Origin: Wyeomyia smithii
Lineage: Eukaryota > Arthropoda > Insecta > Diptera > Culicidae
Assembly (NCBI RefSeq): GCF_029784165.1
Contig: NC_073696.1
Coordinates: forward strand, 194,354,498 to 194,418,497
Direction of reading: 5' to 3'
Length of the DNA stretch: 64,000 bases
Below, in pieces: positions 36,093 to 48,583 of the stretch. Position numbers and translations under genes: made by a program. The notes under the pieces are model-generated. The model did no database searches. It saw only the letters and a program-made list of their open reading frames with translations, and was not told where the DNA came from. Numbering within the stretch: position 1 is the stretch's first letter; each line of letters starts with the position of its first letter.

Positions 36093-39000
36093 TTGTAATA
36101 TTAGGAAACTTGAACTTGAACTTGGAAACTATTCATTTTTTTGTATAGTGTCAGTCATTATTTGTATCCCCTGTACAGCGACTAGCTAAAAATTATCTAC
36201 TAGAACAAGAGTTTTAGCTTATAATTCGTGGTATCGAGGGTTCTAACTACTTACGACACTTCAAACAAGTTTTTTTAAACTCAAGATAAGCTACAAGCAC
36301 CAACATACGATGCAAACCCATTGGAGCAACTATTTAGGAATCGTTAAGATTTTAGAGAGATGAACACATATTATTCTATTGAAAATATGGTATCAGGGAT
36401 ATGATCGATTTTCCTTGAGAAGATATTTAATTTAACTTCAGAAAGTTAAAGTTTATCTTCAGTTACTCGTCAACCACACGGACAACTGGTATCAACTGTG
36501 CTTCAATTGAAGGAACTCACAACTAAACATTTTGCTTTGTCCGGTAATGCGACATCCACCTCGAGAAATAATTTATTGTTTTGATACTGAATACGAAGGA
36601 CACTTTTTCATACCATCCGTCTAATTTTTATTCAATTTTTTCTAAACCTATTTCTCGCGAAGAATGTCGGACGACAGCACCAGAACAGAGCTCTCGCTTT
36701 AATGACTTTAACCGCAACACATTTAAGCAGACTTTTGTCAGTTAAATTAAAATAAATTAATAAATGAATAAAGAAATTAACATTTTTACCAGAAATGTTA
36801 TACCAAATAATACCTGATGTGCAATAGATCGATCTTCCATATTTCGATCACAGTGCGCATAATTGAGAGATGGGAGCTTGATAGTAATTTTTGAGATACA
36901 AATTGATTTATCACTGCGTGGAATATGTTTTTAACATACCGAGGAATATTGTCTCCAATCCAACAAATCGGTTTTAAGACAAATATTTAAAAAGGATTTA
37001 TGTGATAGAAAACATAACTTCATCCCTGTTAGTATCTTCGTCTACAAAAAAAGAGATTTTTTTCCAAACTATATCGCACGGAATCCAAATGAACCTGCAC
37101 CGTGAGTATGCAAAAGAGCGAAACAATTTATGCGAAACCTTATACCGCACCGCGAGACGGACAGGATTACTCAAATTCCTCACGTATTTCGGTCGCCCGT
37201 CAATACACGCGCCGCTGGTAAAAGATTCTCGCAATCCGTTCACAACAACGTGAAACGAACGGTCGCTTTTGCATCGCAAATCTGCAAACGCTTTCCCTTG
37301 TGTTCTTATTTTTTTTTGCGTGAATCCATTTTACATGCGGTATCCGTTTACAGTGAAGATGATAATAACCTAGATTTGGTGCAATTACCAGATGCACTGA
37401 TTGATTGAGTTTGCCACGCCGGCCGCCGCTGTAATGAACGTCGGTGTCGCAGAGCCTGTTATTGCGATAATTTTCAGCATTTTAATGAGGTCGGCTGGGT
37501 TTAATTGTAATTTCGAACAACCTCGGCTTCGAGGTCAGGTGAAATATTTTCACTGGCGCAGGATGCCACGTATGACGGTGCGAAGGTCTGATTCATATCA
37601 CACGACTAACCGCGAAAGAATGTTTCTGGTGAAACTGGAGGAATTTGACGTGTGATGGTTTTTTATGACGCAGTTTTATGTCTCTCTATTTTTAACATAT
37701 GGAGGCTAGAAAGGTTTATTTTTTACAGATTCCGTTTACACGCAATGGCCGCCAGCAGATTAAAAGTAAGAAATTTCTTATAGCGCTCATCTTTCGTAGC
37801 CTGCTAACCGAATGGAAATGTACGTTTCACCTTTCATGAAATTAGTTCACGTGTTGGAATGCCACATAGCCGTGAAGGCTTATCTAAATATCCGCAATCC
37901 CAAAAAAAAGTCTCACTTTCATGCCGGAGCAAGCGCACTGGCCGCGTTTTAAACGTGATGTTCACCAATTAACACTATACGCTTAAATATTATCACGCGT
38001 TTGAAACTGCTTTCATCAAAACGTGCTTAGTAGTAGCTCTGTATCTAGCAAATTATCACCCATATATATCAAAACAAAATTTTATGAACTCAAATGTTCT
38101 CTTATGGTTATTATTCCTTAAAAACAGTAGATCATGACGAAGGTTCTGTTAATTTTTACTATTTTAATTAAAAAATGCGATGAGATTGCAATTGAGTAAA
38201 TTCCCAAAATCACTTATCATTCCATTCTGCCATGATGATTTTATGAGTCTACGTTTGCCGTCCATTTCATCATTCTATAAAAAACTGGAATGCTTCAAAG
38301 AGACGAACCTGCGTTAACAAAGCAAATGCCGCGTATTCAATTTTTAGTCTGCGATTCACTTTTGGATATCAGAAATCATGATTCTAATTAGTAATTCGTG
38401 TTGCTGAAAACCTGTGCCATTCAAGTGCATTTCATCCTTTACGTCGCTATATGAAAAATTTCCCTAATAACATTCTGGTCTAAATAATGGAGAATTATTT
38501 TTATGCATCGAAAGTATCTCAGCTAATTTGTATTTTTTGTAGCAAAAAACCATAAATTTCCAACGTTTTATAAGCGATTTGACACTCGCATTGTGCAACT
38601 GTTGGATTGCTTACACCTGTAAAGAGGAAAAGGGTCAGACATTGGAAATAAGAAAGTAACCTTAAATACTTTACACGATTCTCTCCATTTTCTTTTGACC
38701 TCTTTAACGAAATGATAATGACATGTAAAGAGAGGTGAAAGAACCGACTATCACTTTCATTTGCTGTATAATATGATATATTATCAAATGGCTTCCTTAC
38801 AAGTTATGCCAAACCTTTCTGTTAAGAAAAAGCAGGAAGCATACATGATCAGATTAGTTGTTACTCGTGATATAACCAACATTAATTTTAGTACCTAATT
38901 TTTTTCTTTAAGAATAAATTGACACGCATTAAGTACGGTACGAATCTTGAGGCTAAATTATGGGTATTAATCTTATTACATACCCTTTTTTCTTGCTGTA

Positions 39001-40470
39001 TCGATTGAAACGATTTCATTGCTCTCATCCGGATGAGAAAAATAAACCCGTTTCGCGTTTCGGTATGGTGCCAAAGGGCTTTAAACCCGATCGATTTTAA
39101 CGAAGATAGCGAGAAAGCGGTTTTGCTTCAATGGCGTAATGTGTTTTGATCTTTTTCATACCATTGAACCTTCTGCCTGGCGCAAAGACGTGGTGAGTTT
39201 AGCTTGCTCCCGATAATTACATAACTAAAGTAGCAGGGGTTTGCCCGCCATGATCGGTGGGTGGTCCCGTACGATAAAGTGCTGTGGTATAATGCTATAA
39301 TAATTACATACACTCTACAACCAGCCTAACGAAATTCACCTTATCATCAATCATTCTCCGCATACGACCATTTGATTTTAATTTCAGAATAATTCCATTG
39401 CCGTATATCCACGAGCCCAATTACTCATGCTTTGAATAAAATTTCACATTTGAACTCATCTTAAATTATTATCGGCTATCAAAACAATAGGAAAAAGAAA
39501 AGCAAAAAACACTTAAGTTTTCAGCAACCGAGTTAATTATCAGATCAACCAATAGGGGTGCGCGTTACAAGATTCCACTAGCCATTACAACGCTTTCGAT
39601 TGACACAATTTCCAGGTCTCCATTTCGTGTATTTCTTAGCGTCGCGTCACGGCATGCCGGAACGATTGCATTGTACGGTTCCATCACCCGGCATCAAATC
39701 AAATCGGCATTTCACTTTTGTTTCTGCACCTAAAGAACCCGCTCTGCCTCTACGCCTGCCGCGCAAGAGGCGGTGGTGCTCGCTTTCATTACCACTTCGT
39801 ACACATTATCGCATAATTAGCAACTCGTTGAATGCTATCGACGCGGGAAAACTCGGCCAAACTTACGGAGCGCTTTCGATAGCCACTACGGAACGTTTTA
39901 TTCGACGGATCGGCAATTTTCGGCGCAAAAGATGAAGATGTCTTCCCGGCTGAAGACGATACGCCGCGAAGCAAATTGAGCCTGTGGGAAAGTTCGTTGC
40001 CCTCCGCGCTCCGGTTCGCTCTGTTTTCTATTGAAGTTTCCGGTGCTTGAGAAATTTTCGCTCGATTGTTTTTCCGCTAAGGAGGAAAGCCGACGTACAT
40101 TTTCGGGTGATGCCGAAGTTTTAATAAAATGACACGAGACCCAAAGCAAAACGATGAGTTCCAGGTCCCTTGTAAGGATTTTCTGTATTCGACAACATTT
40201 GTAGACAACTTCTAGTGCACTGGAAAGTTGCACAGATAATACAAGAAAATAGTGAAACTAACAAGCTACTAGTATGTTAGAATCTGTTTCTGGAAGTTCA
40301 TTTTGCTTACTTACTTTACTTTCATGACAACCGTAGACATATACTACAAAAATGTGTTCTTGTAGAAGAATTAAATGGAAATTTATTAACACGTTTGTTA
40401 TAGCCCCACGAAATCCCTCGCAAACGATGAGAGTCGACGGCATAGATTTTGTAAGAGTACCTTGTAGGTG
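36093..40470. other. Largely repeat-free non-coding DNA
   Basis: No recognised exon. 37000-37700 and 39560-40110 are GC-richer (overlapping chance ORFs up to 111 codons, none with a domain) and free of transposon signatures, so they may be conserved intronic regulatory DNA. The remainder is AT-rich. Confidence 0.35.
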
Positions 40471-40479
40471 CTCGAACTT

Positions 40480-40690
40480 GTCACCTTTTTTTGTAGATGG
40501 GGCACACGGTACCCTCCATCCACTCCTTTGATACTACCTTTTTTTCCAATTCTTGATAATAAACCAGTGTGACTAAAGCGCTGTCAATGCCTCGCCACCG
40601 TGTTTCAACAGCTCGCTGGGGAGTTGATCAGCTCCAGCTTCTGATACACCACCGTTATGGTGCTCGTCGTTCCTCCTTCCAATCACCTTA
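40480..40690 (-). pseudogene. RTE-type LINE reverse transcriptase, N-part fragment
   Basis: The minus strand reads, with one frameshift, GADQLPSELLKHGGEALTAL, then LVYYQELEKKVV.KEWMEGTVCPIYKK. This is the segment just before the reverse transcriptase fingers in RTE-like LINEs (usually AGxDGxPAELxK...W..xxVCPIxKK). About 210 bp, broken by a frameshift. It may be the same family as 52030-53286. Confidence 0.6.
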
Positions 40691-40770
40691 CAGTAGTCCG
40701 TGAAAAGGTTGCCGTGCAGGAACATGTCGATTTGTAGCCTTTACGGGAACTGTTCGTTTTCTCATAAAAC

Positions 40771-41335
40771 GTAGTTGCAAAAGCAAATCGCAATCTGGGA
40801 TTTATCATGCGGACTACGAAAGATTTTACCGACCCATACAGTTTACGATCACTGTACTATTCACTTGTACGATCATCACTCGAGTCTGCATGTGTAGTAT
40901 GGAGTCCTTATACGGATCTTTGGATCGCCCGGTTCGAAGCTGTGCAGAAGAAATTCACGAGGTTTGCTCTCAGACTGCTTCCATGGAACAATGCAGCCAG
41001 CATACCGCATTACGCCATCCGGTGCAGGCTTCTTGGAATGGAAACACTTTACAGCAGGCGTGACTCCATCAGAGCAATATTCGCGGCAAAACTGTTACTA
41101 GGTGTTGTTGACGCTCCTATAATACTGGACCAATTAAATTTGTATGTGCCATCAATTCCCCTACGCCGGAGAGAGCCGCTGAGATTGGAGTTCCGGAGAA
41201 CCGAATACGGACGAAATGAACCGATAATTTCGATATGTCGACAATTCAATGAAGTTCACGAGCTATTCGATTACACTATATCAATACAGGTGTTCAAAAA
41301 CAGACTGAAACGCCCTGGGGGGTACAAGGGCGCCT
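40771..41335 (+). pseudogene. Jockey-like LINE reverse transcriptase C-terminus
   Basis: Open plus-strand frame VAKANRNLGFIMRTTKDFTD, SLRSLYYSLVRSSLESACVVW, then ARFEAVQKKFTRFALRLLPW, CRLLGMETLYSRRDS and LRLEFRRTEYGRNEPI. These are the conserved post-catalytic segments of jockey-superfamily reverse transcriptases. The catalytic FADD part is missing upstream. The LINE-like reading ends near 41320 at VFKNRLKRP, where a different LINE in the opposite orientation begins. The formal ORF runs on to 41472 only by chance. Confidence 0.8.
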
Positions 41336-41765
41336 CCTCTTGTTCTTCGCATCTTTCCGGAGCTCAAGAATTGGCTCGCCAGTGCGAGATCAACGGATGC
41401 TCCGCACATCCGCACCTAAATCCTCGAGCTAGGGCTCGCTCGTCTTTTTCTTCAGGACTTCCGAGTACTTAGACCCGTCAGTCTTCAGTATGAGGGCTTC
41501 TCCCCTGCTCCTCGCCTTTTTGACCTTTGTAGCCGCTCCGTTTTGGTGCTCTTTACCTTCCTGGTGCTCTTTCCCTACTATGGTAATCCGTGGGTTTCCC
41601 GCAGTCGCCGCTCCGGTCGTTGTTCTTACCTTTAAGCCTGTTGGTGTGCTAGCATGCGAGGATTGCTCAGCCAACTGCTTCTTCACCTTGTCGAGGCCCG
41701 TTTCCCCCGGGGATTGCCTCGTTCACTAACCAACCTGCCCCGTAGACGTAGACATTTCACGTAGA
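41333..41765 (-). pseudogene. R1-type LINE ORF1 (gag-like) fragment
   Basis: The minus strand reads KVKKQLAEQSSHAS, then KARSRGEALILKTDGSKYSE, then after an in-frame stop LEDLGADVRSIR, stop, SRTGEPILELRKDAKNKR. The GEAL.(K)T....Y..VL / LG.DV..IR..R.GE.L.EL signature is that of ORF1 in R1-like non-LTR retrotransposons. It has at least two nonsense codons and no zinc knuckles or ORF2 attached. Confidence 0.7.
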
Positions 41766-41769
41766 TCAG

Positions 41770-42440
41770 ACACCTACCATTCGATTTCTGAGACTTTTTT
41801 ACTCAAAATAAGATATAATTTGACTACCACTTTAAGATATAAGCGAATTACCATTAATGCTCAGAAGTAATCGATATTATTTTGCTATGTGAAATATACT
41901 AAAACTATACCAAAACCGGTTTCGTAGAATCACCGTTTTGAGCTCAGTTTTTTCCGATTTAAGATTTGTTTTTTTTCGAATGATGGGTAAGAAGATGCTA
42001 ATATGTGGACAAACTCTTAGAATTTTGATATTTGGTCTTAAAACAAAATGGCGTCTAAAAACATCAAAAATGATTGGTTTCTCAAAAATTCAAAATGGCG
42101 CCATTGTTGCCCCTTAAGTTGAAATATGTTCAAACTCTGGGAAATTTAGTTTTGCATAAAAATACACAAAAAAATATATATAGAAGCCAAGGCAGAAAAA
42201 AAGCCAATTTCTGTTGCACTGTGTAATTTGTTTTTTGTTTATTTGTGATTAAATTAATCTGACACTTAGTCTTAATGAAATTAAAACCTTAACTAAATTA
42301 CAGCAAAGTCGAGCTAATTAGCCTATTTTTGAATCGATGGATAGGTTCGTTAAATAAAAATAAGTCTTCAACTAGTGAAAAGGCACGAATGCACGCGGCG
42401 ACTCACTCACCATAAGATGTTCGATGAAATCTAGGCACCA
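41770..42440. other. AT-rich non-coding
   Basis: No gene recognised. Two CAAAATGGCG occurrences near 42050-42100 recall repeat sequence but no element ends were found. Confidence 0.35.
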
Positions 42441-42449
42441 GTAACGAAA

Positions 42450-42504
42450 ATGTTGCGCAACGTTCTCTGCGGTGCTCGCAAATCAATCAGCGAAAGCAGC
42501 CAAG
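42450..42504 (+). CDS. Possible first coding exon with mitochondrial leader
   Basis: ATG at 42450 in the context ACGAAAATG opens 18 codons, MLRNVLCGARKSISESSQ, and reaches CAAG|GTGAGT, a near-consensus donor at 42505 (phase 1). The peptide begins with hydrophobic and basic residues and no acids until position 15, as mitochondrial targeting sequences do. The preceding 100 bp (42380-42449) is GC-richer and could be 5' UTR. A CCCGGG-rich hAT-like repeat starts 25 bp into the putative intron. No second exon was recognised. Chance cannot be excluded because the exon is very short. Confidence 0.35.
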
Positions 42505-42528
42505 GTGAGTCGATTTCTTCGTTGAGAA

Positions 42529-42632
42529 TAGGGTTTGCAATCCCGGGAACGATTTCCCGGGAATTAACATTTCCCGGGATTCCCGGATCCCGGGAACAGA
42601 AATATTGATTCCCGGGATCCCGGGATTCCCGA
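42529..42632. repeat. CCCGGG-rich hAT-like MITE end
   Basis: Opens TAGGGTTTGCAATCCCGGGA, the style of hAT ends, and repeats TTCCCGGGA or TCCCGGG at least six times in about 100 bp. The opposite end with the complementary sequence was not found, so only one end is present or recognisable. Confidence 0.5.
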
Positions 42633-42639
42633 GTTCATT

Positions 42640-43170
42640 GAAAAATTTCGCAAGATTTAATATAGTTTCCCATGAAATTGTGCAATCAAATTTAATATAC
42701 TGATACTGATACTGAAACTTAAGTCGTCAGAGTGCAAAGCACCTTTAAAGAAGACATTATAGGGAGCAAATATTTGCTTGAAATGACGGTCATTATTTGC
42801 TGGCCGTGTTATATAAAATTATTTGCTTCAATTATTTGTCAAAAACATTTGCTGTCTTATTCAATCAACGAGAAATTTAGCAAATAAATCCAAAGGGTTC
42901 GAAATGTTGCTATGCCAAATAAAACTAAACAACAATTGAAACAATTGAAACAATATTGTTACACTGATTTTTTTCCGAAAACAAATCGCATCATGTGGCG
43001 GTATAGTAAATATATATTCGGTAAAATATGAGCGAATGGGCTTTGCTATTGTTTAAGCAAACAGAGTTTTGAGCTTAATGATTATTCACCTGAACCTGAA
43101 TTCACCTACCTGAAAATTATACTTGTGTATCGATGGCGCCGCAATCTATGTTGACATGCGTTACGCTCTC
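42640..43170. other. AT-rich non-coding
   Basis: Nothing recognised. This may be the interior of the element whose end lies at 42529. Confidence 0.3.
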
Positions 43171-43176
43171 GTTTTA

Positions 43177-43422
43177 GTTTACGTGTACTTCACTTAACTT
43201 ATCAGCCATATCATCAACGTCACTAGAAGCACAAAGGAGATCCCAATCCACCGTTGGCAGGTACGCGAGTAAAGCAGCAAAATTGATCCTACGGTAATTA
43301 AGCGTTCGCTCAGCATTGGCAACAATCGGTGCGATACAATCAGTGACGGCGGATAAAGACATCTCAATTTTATTTCTGTTAGAAGGAAAGTCAACAGGGG
43401 TACTGTCGAATTCAGATTGAAG
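43177..43422 (-). pseudogene. LINE ORF2 linker fragment (jockey-like)
   Basis: The minus-strand frame reads MSLSAVTDCIAPIVANAERT, NYRRINFAALLAYLPTVDWD and SSDVDDMADKLSEV. The pattern NY.RA(D/N)F..L..YL...DW......D....A..F is the linker between endonuclease and reverse transcriptase in jockey-like LINEs. Only about 80 codons. It joins directly to a SINE copy at 43437. Confidence 0.6.
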
Positions 43423-43436
43423 GAAGGGAACGTGGT

Positions 43437-43572
43437 GGGGAGCCTGAGAATAAACCCATGCTAAAATCCTCCGACAGCCAAAATGACCCGATTCTACTGA
43501 TATTCGAACCCATGACCACCAGCTTACAAAAGCGGACTCTGTAACCTTGCGGCTATGGAGCTCCCCAACCTG
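43437..43572 (-). repeat. tRNA-derived SINE head
   Basis: The complement gives GGGGAGCTCCATAGCCGCAAG, GAGTCCGCTTTTGTAAGC, GGTTCGAATATCAGTAGAATC and AGCATGGGTTTATTCTCAGG. Head and proximal body only. Confidence 0.82.
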
Positions 43573-43599
43573 TTGCCATAACTGGGACGCGGGTTGATG

Positions 43600-44060
43600 C
43601 ATTTAGGATGGTGGGAGCGGAACTACTCGCTCCGTCGGAGATGCTTCCGGGTATCAATGGCGTTCACGAGGAGTCGACTGCCCAGTGTCCGAGCCGAACT
43701 GTCGGGTACTGTCAGTGGTCACACACATATTCCATGATTTCGGCGATCGCCAGGCACCGACCCTTGGTTGCATACTGCTCTGTGACCGCGAACGCGGGCC
43801 TGGATTTTCATCTCCGTCACCTGTTGACACTTCACATCAAACCAGCCGTTATGTGAAGTTCATGCGGTCATACCCAATCCCTCTCGCGCAGTATGGCTGA
43901 TCGTGTCTCCCCTGTTTGTACTTTCGAGTGATCTGAGTTGACGTTCAAGTCTCGGAAGGACCTCCCATCGATGTCGTCTGAAAAATGCCAACCATCAGCC
44001 AGACTATAGGTGTCCTCAAGTTCAATTCGCATAGAATGAAAGAAAAATAATGACTCAAGC
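43600..44060. other. GC-richer block, unrecognised
   Basis: Noticeably higher GC than its surroundings, with two overlapping plus-strand ORFs of 71-82 codons that have no domain I recognise. It sits between a LINE scrap and a mariner scrap, so it is more likely decayed transposon than host exon. Confidence 0.3.
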
Positions 44061-44069
44061 TTCTTTTTC

Positions 44070-44695
44070 AGCGAATGCGAATTGCTGGACCTTGATTTCT
44101 CTTGATTCTTCCATCAAGTTTTACAGCCTTCTTACTAACTTTGTTCGCCGCAGAACGCTAGTTAGCCTTGAACTGCATCTCGTTGACAACTGTCTTTCGT
44201 GAGGTTCCGCTTGACGATAGCCCAGTATTTTACTATAGGGCAGAGCTTCCTCAAACTTCCTCAGCATCTTCACGTACAGCTTCGCGATCGTTGTCTGGCC
44301 GACCTGTTTTGCTTATCGTCACGATTTGGAGTCACCACCTTTTTGTAAGTTGAAAGACCGGTGCATTTTTTAGCTCGATTCACATTTGTAGACGACACTG
44401 CCAGCTTACTTGCGGCACCTCGGACGGAAAGGTTGAGCCTGGTCACTCTTTTCGTCGTTTTCACGGTCTTCGGATTTCGATTTTCCTCCTATCCTGTTGT
44501 CCTGGTAGTCGACAAACGTTCTTCAAATACTTTTATTACGTTGGTGACGGTTGATTTGGCCACATTCAACAATTTTGCCAACTATGCGTGCGATTGGTTC
44601 GGATTTTCGCGAAGCGTGATCAAAACTTTGATACGTTACTCCTCCCGCCTTGACTTTAAATTTTCCGCATCTTATACAAATACAAATTAACAGTC
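44070..44695 (-). pseudogene. Tc1/mariner transposase N-terminal HTH fragment
   Basis: The minus strand, with frameshifts, reads RSNVSKF/RFAKIRTNRTH, then CRLPGQQDRRK, KTTKRVTRLNLSVRGAASKL, VNRAKKCTGLSTYKK and VTPNRDDKQN. KTTKR..RL...NLS.R.AA.KL.VS...V.RAKK..GL.TYK is the paired-type second HTH plus linker of mariner-like transposases. The catalytic domain is not recognisable downstream. Dead fragment. Confidence 0.7.
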
Positions 44696-44699
44696 ATAT

Positions 44700-47600
44700 C
44701 ATTATTTTTTCCGAACTCCTCTTCGCTATCCGAGCAGGACAAAATATCATTATAATATCACAACCAGATATTGGAAATACACCTCATTTTGATCTTAATA
44801 TGGTTTACATAGTTGGTAAAATAACAAAAAATAATTCCAAAATATTGTTCCTACAAGCCTATATGAATAACAAAGCTTGATATTTCAATAACAAACCAAG
44901 AATTTGCATTAAAAATCACGAAAACGACCGATTCAGATATTTTCAACTTATTGAACACTGAATGCATAACTGATACATTATAAATAATCAATATCGAACA
45001 ATTTTCACTTGGAAACTTACTTTTAATCAGATATTTTAAAATCATCTCAAACATCTCATTGAAGGCATAGCTAGATATGATATCAAAATTTTATGATATT
45101 TTCATATACACCTTTGAAATGTGAATATCTTTCGAATAACACGATAAGTCCCTATAACTTAATATGTTATTGATGAGTTATGATTTTGTTATCCTCTCCT
45201 TCCCGGGTAACGATTTCTTCTTCGTCTTTGGTAGTACCAAGTTCCGAAATTACTTCATAACAAAAGAATGGTCCAAAACGCATTATAAAATGGGTTCTCA
45301 ATTCGTAATACATGATAAAATGACCTAATTCAGTTTGACTTGATGAATGTAAATTAATTTTGATTACAGAAAAATGACGTTGAATTTACACCTGAAAGGG
45401 AACCATAATTCAGTCAATGGTTTGTTCATAACTACAAATTCCTCGCATATTGAACAATTCCATGCTGCCAAAACTCACACAGACTCCACATTTGGTTGAG
45501 TACAACGAATAAGGATGCCACAAAAAAATCGTATCTGCAACGTAAATACCGTACACACCATATCAGCGCGCCGCCGTCCAGTTCCGCATCGGCCACGGTG
45601 CGGTCGATTTCGATGTTAAATGCCCGTCAGCGATGGTCAGTTATGCGCTACTTGAAAAGTTTATGATGCAGAAAATATCAAGTGGTAGAGCGGGCCCCTC
45701 GCTGCCAACTGCCGGCACGGCAGAGATGGTGTCATCATCGCCGAACGATCCTCACGCTTGTTGCGGTGGCGAAGTGGCTCAATATTGGCCCTAAGCGTTG
45801 TTTGGTAAACAGTCGGTCAAACTTGGACCGTGCGTTCGGAACGAAATCCAATCCTTCACCCTGATGGCGCATAATGATGCGCATGCAAATTGACATCAGC
45901 GCCGACTTTTACGTGAACCGTGTGCCGATTATGGCTTTCTGCTAATGGCTTATTGAAGAACAGTTTGTGGATTAGGAATGAGATTTATGCTGATTTTATT
46001 CAAATGTTTGTTTGAGCGAATCATTTCTGAATGGCAAACGATTGTTGGGAGAATCAGAATCAATCAGCGGTCATCTGCGAGTCCTTATATCTACAAAAGA
46101 CCTTGAGAATGTGGTAATCAGATTCAAATGGTTTCCCCAAAATGGACCCGTTTTTTGTACCACGAAATCATCCATGAATTTTATTAGTAGCGTTCCATCA
46201 AACCGTGCTATTTCGATATGATGGACTGTTTTCTCTATTTATACGGACAGACAGATTGACAAATGTATGCGTACTTAAGATGTTGTAGTTGATACATCAA
46301 TGCGGGCTCCATTGTCCGGCTGAAGCTGACCCAGAATTCAGGAAAGCAATCAGCCCCGGATGATACATAACAAGAGAGCGTTTAGCCTCGTCCGGCCGGA
46401 TAAATTGCAACCGGCGATTTGGCAGTTAACCCGCAGTTGACTCTTGTTTTGTCTCGGCCAAAAAGTAGAATGCACTCAACGGTTTTCATCTCTTTTTTTA
46501 TATATATCAAGATAACATTCACCAGTGGCGCAGCAACGTTCGTCCGCCTCCGCAGTATCTGCATTGCCGGTCTGTAATGCGGGTGCAAATCTTTTCACCG
46601 ACCGCGGAGGGTTTGGCTTGCTCGACTACCTTTCATTTGTACCGTAAAAGGTGGCGTGGTTGGATGATCTAAAATTATTTGAATCGTTAGGTTCTCTTGT
46701 TGGTTTATAAATTCACATTCAGAAATCTACATTCAAGCATTGCAACTTGACGATGATCTACGGTAGCGCACCCACTGGGTACCGCGCTGGGTGGGGCTCG
46801 CTCTGCTGCTGTGCGGTATAGAAAACATAATTTAGATTGCATCTAATTGAGCGAGTGTAATTAATGTTGTACCACAATAGGTTTCTGGCAAACTTTTACC
46901 CATTTGTGGTTTAACGAGGTAAAAGAGTAGCTGAGTGGCAGAACGAATTGTGAACGCTTTTTTTTTCTCAGTTCGGTAATGCCAGACCGGCTTACTCTCG
47001 GCTGCTATGGTATATAACTATGACAGAAAATTAAGTCATCTCTCGCTGTGATCAACTCTGATCCAATTTTCGACAATAAACAACAAGATAGACGTTTATA
47101 TGGTGGTTAGGTAAAATTAGGTGCTTGTCTAAATCGCTTTAACCTGCGGGGTCAGTTATCACACGATGATTTCGTACTAATTCATTTAATGGATTAACAG
47201 ACAGAAGAAAGCGCTGTATCAGCGGACAACATCTGAGCTCAGTCCGTGTGGTTTAGTATGCGCGAGCCCGTGATCTGAACACGCAACCTGAACTATTTTA
47301 ATTAGCTTTTCGCCACTATTACTGCCGGCCGATATCGCGGCAGCCAGGTTTTCCGCAAACCGCAAACTTGTTGAAAGGCTTTTTTCTTAGGCCTTCGGTG
47401 TTGCCTAGACAAAGTGCTTTGAGGAAGCATAAAGTTGAGCTGGAAAAGTGAAGCTAAACGAGGTCAGTGATTAACGGGTCAAGATTCGATCACTAGGTTG
47501 GAGTTTTGTTTTTGTGTACAGCGGAGAGTTGTACCTGTAGCTGGCCGGTGGAGAACGTTTCCTGAATCGATTAGGTTTCGCATGTTTCTGTGAAACTTTA

Positions 47601-48570
47601 TTAGGGTTTGTAGATCATTAACAACGTATACATCTTCATAAGAGATGTATATAAAGTTGGCATTGAGAACCGTTTTTTTTAACTTGTAATTGAAGTTGCC
47701 ACTTAATTATAATAAAAATAATACATCCATGATATAAAACCTTTATTTCCTGGTATTTATTAAATCGATAACATACTGAAATAACTAACTACTATAATAT
47801 AAATTTACTTTTTATTGCGTGCTTGATCAATTAGCGAATATTTCTAAACCATTTATTACGTTATTATTAATTACTTTAGTTATTTAACTACCTCCAATTG
47901 AACTGCATAATATAAAAATATCCATGATTGTAGAAATACTATAATATGTAAGTTAGTCAGAAATTCGTTAGTAGTTTACTCTTGTTTGTTAATGCTTTGA
48001 AATGGAGATACCAAATAATATATTTTGATAATCCATAAGATTGCTAGACAGGTTGAAAAGGGATTTTTCAAATTTAGTTGAAAGTTTTAACAGTCAAACA
48101 ATGCTCATAAACAGAACTGAAAGAATATCACTCGTTGAAAATTATTCTAAGTTATAAATCAAAACAAATCTACTGTATTTTTACGTTCTTATAGACATCA
48201 CAAAATAATCAACAACGAGAGGTAACTTTTCGAATAAATTTCATTTTTTTATGTTTTGGGAACTATATATTTTGTCTTATGACTGCAGAACAAAAATATC
48301 TTCATCCAGTGTCTCTGGTATGGTGTTTCTCCAATTAAACTGCTGGGATAGTACTAATTACGTATCACCCACTACTCTTACGTTCCGTTCCTAGCACGCC
48401 TCGATTAACTACACGCACTGCTCTGTAGAAGTTATTTTGTGTAACACGCAAAAAATAGTAACCTAAAAAAATATTAATTGAACTTCTAAATTATTCATCC
48501 AATCTCTTTTATGTCACAAAATAATATGTGTTACGATATAACACATTGTATATTTAGAAAAATCTATGCT
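44700..48570. other. Non-coding; GC-richer unique blocks at 45540-45960 and 46280-46840
   Basis: No exon or transposon ends identified. The two GC-richer blocks and 47200-47560 lack repeat signatures and could hold regulatory elements. 47690-48570 is strongly AT-rich. Confidence 0.35.
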
Positions 48571-48583
48571 TGTAACTTGTGAG

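Noticed and set aside
41336..41472. C-terminal extension of the jockey-like RT ORF
   Set aside because: This stretch is the antisense of an R1-type ORF1. The open frame continues only by chance.
41490..41729. 79-codon plus-strand ORF
   Set aside because: Shadow of the minus-strand R1-like ORF1.
43174..43602. 142-codon minus-strand ORF taken as one gene
   Set aside because: It is a fusion by chance of a SINE head (43437-43572) and a LINE linker fragment (43177-43422).
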